DNA from: Tremella fuciformis
Lineage: Eukaryota > Basidiomycota > Tremellomycetes > Tremellales > Tremellaceae
NCBI GenBank assembly: GCA_032768795.1
Contig: CP136496.1
Location: forward strand, 1,922,001-1,986,000
Reading direction: 5' to 3'
DNA length: 64,000 bases
Part shown: positions 61,124 through 64,000 of the stretch, one piece after another
Layout of the letters: each line of letters opens with the position of its first letter
How positions within the stretch are numbered: position 1 is the first letter of the stretch
Notes under the pieces: generated by a model
Told to the model about the DNA's origin: nothing
Seen by the model: the letters and a program-made list of their open reading frames with translations, nothing else
Database searches by the model: none
Program-made: the position numbers and the translations under genes

Positions 61124-61276
61124 TGTCGGATGGATAAGAAATGCATAGAGACAGTTCCCTGCTCACAGAGCAGGAAAAGCGAAGCTACAAGAGTTTTCTT
61201 ATGTAATAGGAAAGGTATAAAGCGATGTGGCAGTGTGGCAGTGTGGCACAGATCAGTATTGCTCACAATTCTGACA
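61124..61276 (-). repeat. 5' LTR of the intact copia element
   Basis: Identical to 55872-56024. It is followed on the right by a gag scrap of another copy and not by unique host DNA. Confidence 0.92.
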
Positions 61277-61336
61277 ATCTCTGGGGCGATTTGGCTTGAA
61301 TGGAACCGGTCTCCTTGCTGCAGCAAGAGCTGATGC
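61277..61336 (-). pseudogene. Copia gag fragment
   Basis: About 60 bp match the intact element near 59440-59495 (shared ctctggggcgatttggct, then gcagcaagagctg) with small insertions and changes. It is a remnant of an older, related element squeezed between two LTRs. Confidence 0.7.
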
Positions 61337-61488
61337 TGTCGGATGATATGAAGTGCATAAGACATGTTCCCTGCTCAGAGAGCAGGAAAAGCGACGCTAT
61401 AGAGTTTCCTTATGTAATAGGAAAGGGCTAGAAGCGATGTTGCAGTGTGGCAGTGTGGCACAGATCAGGATTGCTCACAATTCCGACA
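61337..61488 (-). repeat. Diverged LTR (element 2)
   Basis: Also TGTCGG...CCGACA, 152 bp, but differing from the first LTR at roughly 20 positions by eye, so it comes from an older insertion or a sister subfamily. It is followed by the same ctcccactc purine-tract complement. Confidence 0.88.
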
Positions 61489-63091
61489 CTCCCACTCAAT
61501 CTGATCTTTGCTGAACTCCAAGTAGATCCCTCAACCTGTTGAATACCTCTGCTGGGAGCGCCTTGGTGAGGAGATCCGCCATGTTCTCAGCTGATGGGAC
61601 ATGTGACAGAGTCACTGTGTTGTCCTCCACCTTCTCCCTGACAAACTTGTGTCTCATGTCAATGTGCTTGGACTTGTCATGGTTGACTGGGTTCTTTGAC
61701 AAGGCAATTGCTCCATTGTTGTCGTTTAGAATTGGCAGGGGCTCCTCCAGACCAAGCTGAAGATCACTGAGAAGTTGCCTGAGCCAAATGGCTTGCCTGG
61801 TCGCTTCAGAAGAGGCCATGAGCTCTGCTTCTGTGGTAGAAAGCGCCACTGTATTTTGCCGTCGACTTTTCCAGGCCACAATTCCACCATAGACCTTGAA
61901 GATATAGCCTGTAGTCGATCTTCTTGTGTCTAGATCGCCTCCCCAGTCTGCATCTGCATAGCCTAGGGCAATTCTGGTTGAATTCTCTTTGTTGAAGGTC
62001 AAACAAAGGTCTGTGGTGCCTCTGATGTACCGAAGTAGATGTTTGGCCGCTTTCCAGTGCTCTGTGTTGTATTTGGATATGTATCTTGATAGCAGAGAAG
62101 CTGGAAAAGCGAGATCCGGTCTTGTAATTGTTGAGGCATAAAGAATGGCTCCCACTGCTTGGGCATATGGGTAATGCTTTGCCTCTTCAAACTCGGTATC
62201 TGTGGCTGGAACAGGGCGAAAACTGGCAGGCAGAGGAGTTCTGGCTGGGTTGCAGTCACTCATACCAAACCGGTCCAAAATTGACTCCAAATAATGTTCT
62301 TGACTCATAAACAGCTTGTTCTGTGTCCGATCTCGATGAATATTGAAGCCTAGGAAATAGGAAACCGGCCCTGAGTCCTTGCACTCAAATTCTGAGTTGA
62401 GAGCGATTTTGAAAGCGTCCAAATACTTTCTGTTGTTGCAAGCAATCAACTGATCATCCACATGAACTGAGAGCATGAGGAAATTGCCATTTTCGAATTT
62501 GTAGTAAAGGCAGGGGTCTGCAGAGGTTGGTTTGAGGCCTTGAGACCGAAGCCAATTGTCCAGAGCTTTGTTGAAGCATCTAGGAGACTGCTTGAGACCA
62601 TAAAGCGATTTTCTGAGTCGCAAAACTTTGCCCGCAGGAATGTTGGAGCCTTCTGGTGGTTCCATATATATTTCCTCTTCCAAATCGCCATTGAGGAAGG
62701 CTGCAATGATGTCTACTTGGTCACACTCCATGTTGAAGTGATTGACCAAGGCCAGGAAGACTCTGATGGTGTCCTTGTGCGCAACAGAGGCAAATAACTC
62801 GTTGAAATCGAGTCCTTCAATTTGTGAATAGCCCTTGGCAACAAATCTGGCCTTGTAGGTTGAAGGTTTACCGGTTTCACCATCGATCTTTCTGGTGTAG
62901 ACCCATTTTCCTTTGAGGACTCTTTGATTTGAGCGATCCACAACCGCCCAAACTCGATATTTGTCCATTTTGGCAAGCTCAGAATCCATGCTGGATTTCC
63001 AGTGCTCCCACTCGCCAGAATTGCGCGCTTGCAAATATGTTTGAGGTATATTTGTTGCGAGCATAGCACAGGCAACATTTGCATCTTGAAT
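61489..63091 (-). pseudogene. Truncated copia RT-RNase H (element 2)
   Basis: The region corresponds to the last about 530 codons of the intact pol, still open, with about ten amino-acid changes (e.g. FKIALNSEF for FKSALNSEF; LPASFRPVPA for LPTNFRPIPA). The xxDD box and RNase H acids remain. Everything 5' (gag, protease, integrase) is cut off by the third element, whose LTR starts at 63092. So it cannot move on its own, unless its other half lies beyond the window. Confidence 0.88.
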
Positions 63092-63244
63092 TGTCAGAAT
63101 TGTGAGCAATACTGATCTGTGCCACACTGCCACACTGACACATCGCTTTATACCTTTCCTATTACATAAGAAAACTCTTGTAGCTTCGCTTTTCCTGCTC
63201 TGTGAGCAGGGAACTGTCTCTATGCATTTCTTATCCATCCGACA
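63092..63244 (+). repeat. 5' LTR of element 3 (opposite orientation)
   Basis: Reverse complement of 61124-61276 with one substitution noted (gatgtggcag there, gatgtgtcag here in the same reading). It is inserted into element 2 after ttgaat. Confidence 0.9.
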
Positions 63245-64000
63245 GGTTATGAGCCTGAATCGCACCCGATTCGCCTGCCGACAAGCGACCCAATAGAGCT
63301 CGACGTGCTCTTTCACGAGGTATCCTCGGATTTACGGTAGCTTCCGTGGTTCACCCGCAATCGCCTTCGCCATTTACACGGCTTCCGGCTTCTCTACCAT
63401 CTCTGTCGCTTCACCTACAAACGCCAGAACGACACAGCACTCTATCTACAGTGCAAGCACACGTCTTACGGCCCCTGAAGAGTCCAGCACTCACAGAAGG
63501 CCGAGATAACGGACGTTTACAACTTGGACGATTTCTCGCGTTCTATCAGCCCGATCGGTCTCTCTGTTTTACACAACACTTGTGATCACTGCGTCTACCG
63601 TTCCTGTAAAGGATTTCGCAGTGCGGGGTGTTGTTCAAGAGATATCAATTTATCATTTCCGAGAAACTCAGAATTTGGAGTTGAGTCTTTCAGCACCAGA
63701 AATCCGATTTCTCGCCCATCGCTGCACCGATCCGCCCGCCGCTTCTAGACAACATAACGGCACCTACGGACTGAATTTGGGCTTCAGTAGAGCTCAATTG
63801 GCTCACTCGTTCTCGAGTTATTGCCTTATTACTGCAATCGGATTTTCCGATTTAACAACATCATCACTGCTGCCCTATCGCTGGGTGAAATCGCGGCCTG
63901 CTGGGCTTGGCAGGTGAAGGCAAACGTCCTAGACCGCACTGCTAGGTCACATCGAGGGAGTTCAAGCAAATCCGGACTTGGCTCTGCAGAAATCAATTCT
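63092..64000 (+). mobile_element. 5' part of a third copia copy, running off the right edge
   Basis: An LTR, the same initiator-tRNA primer site (GGTTATGAGCCT, 63245-63256), then leader sequence matching the leader of the intact element in reverse. Gag would start about 300 bp beyond the window. The target duplication, likely tgaat (63087-63091), can be tested at its far end. Confidence 0.88.
63092..64000 (-). repeat. Right arm of large inverted repeat
   Basis: Partner of 60368-61276, nearly identical. It is cut by the window edge, so the arm is longer. Confidence 0.88.

Larger units (their letters stand above)
55872..61276 (-). mobile_element. Intact Ty1/copia LTR retrotransposon
   Basis: A 5.4-kb element lies on the minus strand: identical 153-bp LTRs at both ends (TG...CA with TGTCGGA/TCTGACA termini), a purine tract next to the 3' LTR, a primer-binding site next to the 5' LTR, a 1.05-kb leader and one uninterrupted gag-pol frame. 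Order PR-IN-RT-RNase H defines Ty1/copia. Identical LTRs mean recent insertion or gene conversion. The expected 5-bp target duplication is absent: catga on the left, atctc on the right. Confidence 0.93.
60368..61276 (+). repeat. Left arm of large inverted repeat
   Basis: This pairs with 63092-64000: matching positions sum to 124368 throughout (LTR ends and three open frames agree). The arms are 909 bp or more, with a 1.8-kb loop made of the gag scrap and element 2. Confidence 0.88.

Noticed and set aside
61496..63316. A 606-codon open frame that begins in the leader of element 3 and runs through its LTR into the reverse transcriptase of element 2
   Set aside because: The first 75 codons are antisense LTR and leader joined by chance through the insertion; not a designed fusion gene.

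Overview
The window is nuclear DNA from a basidiomycete fungus, most likely a Tremellomycete relative of Cryptococcus (inference). Nearly every gene is split by very short introns (about 36-98 nt, mostly 42-54) with a GTGAGT/GTRNGT-like donor, a CTGAC/CTAAC/CTGAT branch site and a YAG acceptor. BiP ends in HDEL, and there is a full Cas1p-family sugar O-acetyltransferase of the kind that decorates the capsule of Cryptococcus. Where exon joins are listed, they are my own reading of splice sites; the joined length was a multiple of three in every case, apart from one ambiguous donor noted at SUMO-like gene A.

Layout, left to right. 1-4449: an unidentified Ser/Pro-rich coiled-coil protein running off the left edge, then a Ser-rich protein with a probable Hsp20-like domain. 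5954-7303: OTU1 deubiquitinase, convergent with the Cas1p-like gene (7508-10725). 11777-11999: a tiny, probably N-myristoylated protein with its own TATA box and leader intron. 12218-14031: three head-to-tail SUMO-like genes. 14219-17588: SPC3 and KAR2/BiP diverge from a 310-bp promoter carrying a perfect heat-shock element and a yeast-type UPRE core. 17853-20130: DBF4. 20399-23367: a fusion of a degenerate RNase H-like fold, an RRM and a coiled coil. 23953-25192: a 78-aa one-helix membrane protein and MIC10. 26002-27710: ALO1. 27847-36404: ERCC6L2-like Snf2 ATPase and mitochondrial isoleucyl-tRNA synthetase, divergent. 37486-40558: a bZIP factor and the Kin28/CDK7 kinase. 40574-45497: glycogen branching enzyme and a CDC50-family flippase subunit, divergent. 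46063-55604: a coiled-coil protein, a JMJD5-like JmjC oxygenase, a chitin synthase and an unidentified gene.

55872-64000 is different: a nest of Ty1/copia retrotransposons. It holds one intact element with identical 153-bp LTRs, a gag scrap, a diverged LTR with a truncated RT-RNase H segment, and the 5' end of a third copy in the opposite orientation. The first and third copies form an inverted repeat of at least 909 bp.

The gene part is ordinary euchromatin (cell cycle, ER folding, wall and capsule, mitochondria). The retroelement part may be the edge of a repeat-rich block such as a centromere or subtelomere. The most novel-looking locus is the SUMO-like tandem array at 12.2-14.0 kb.
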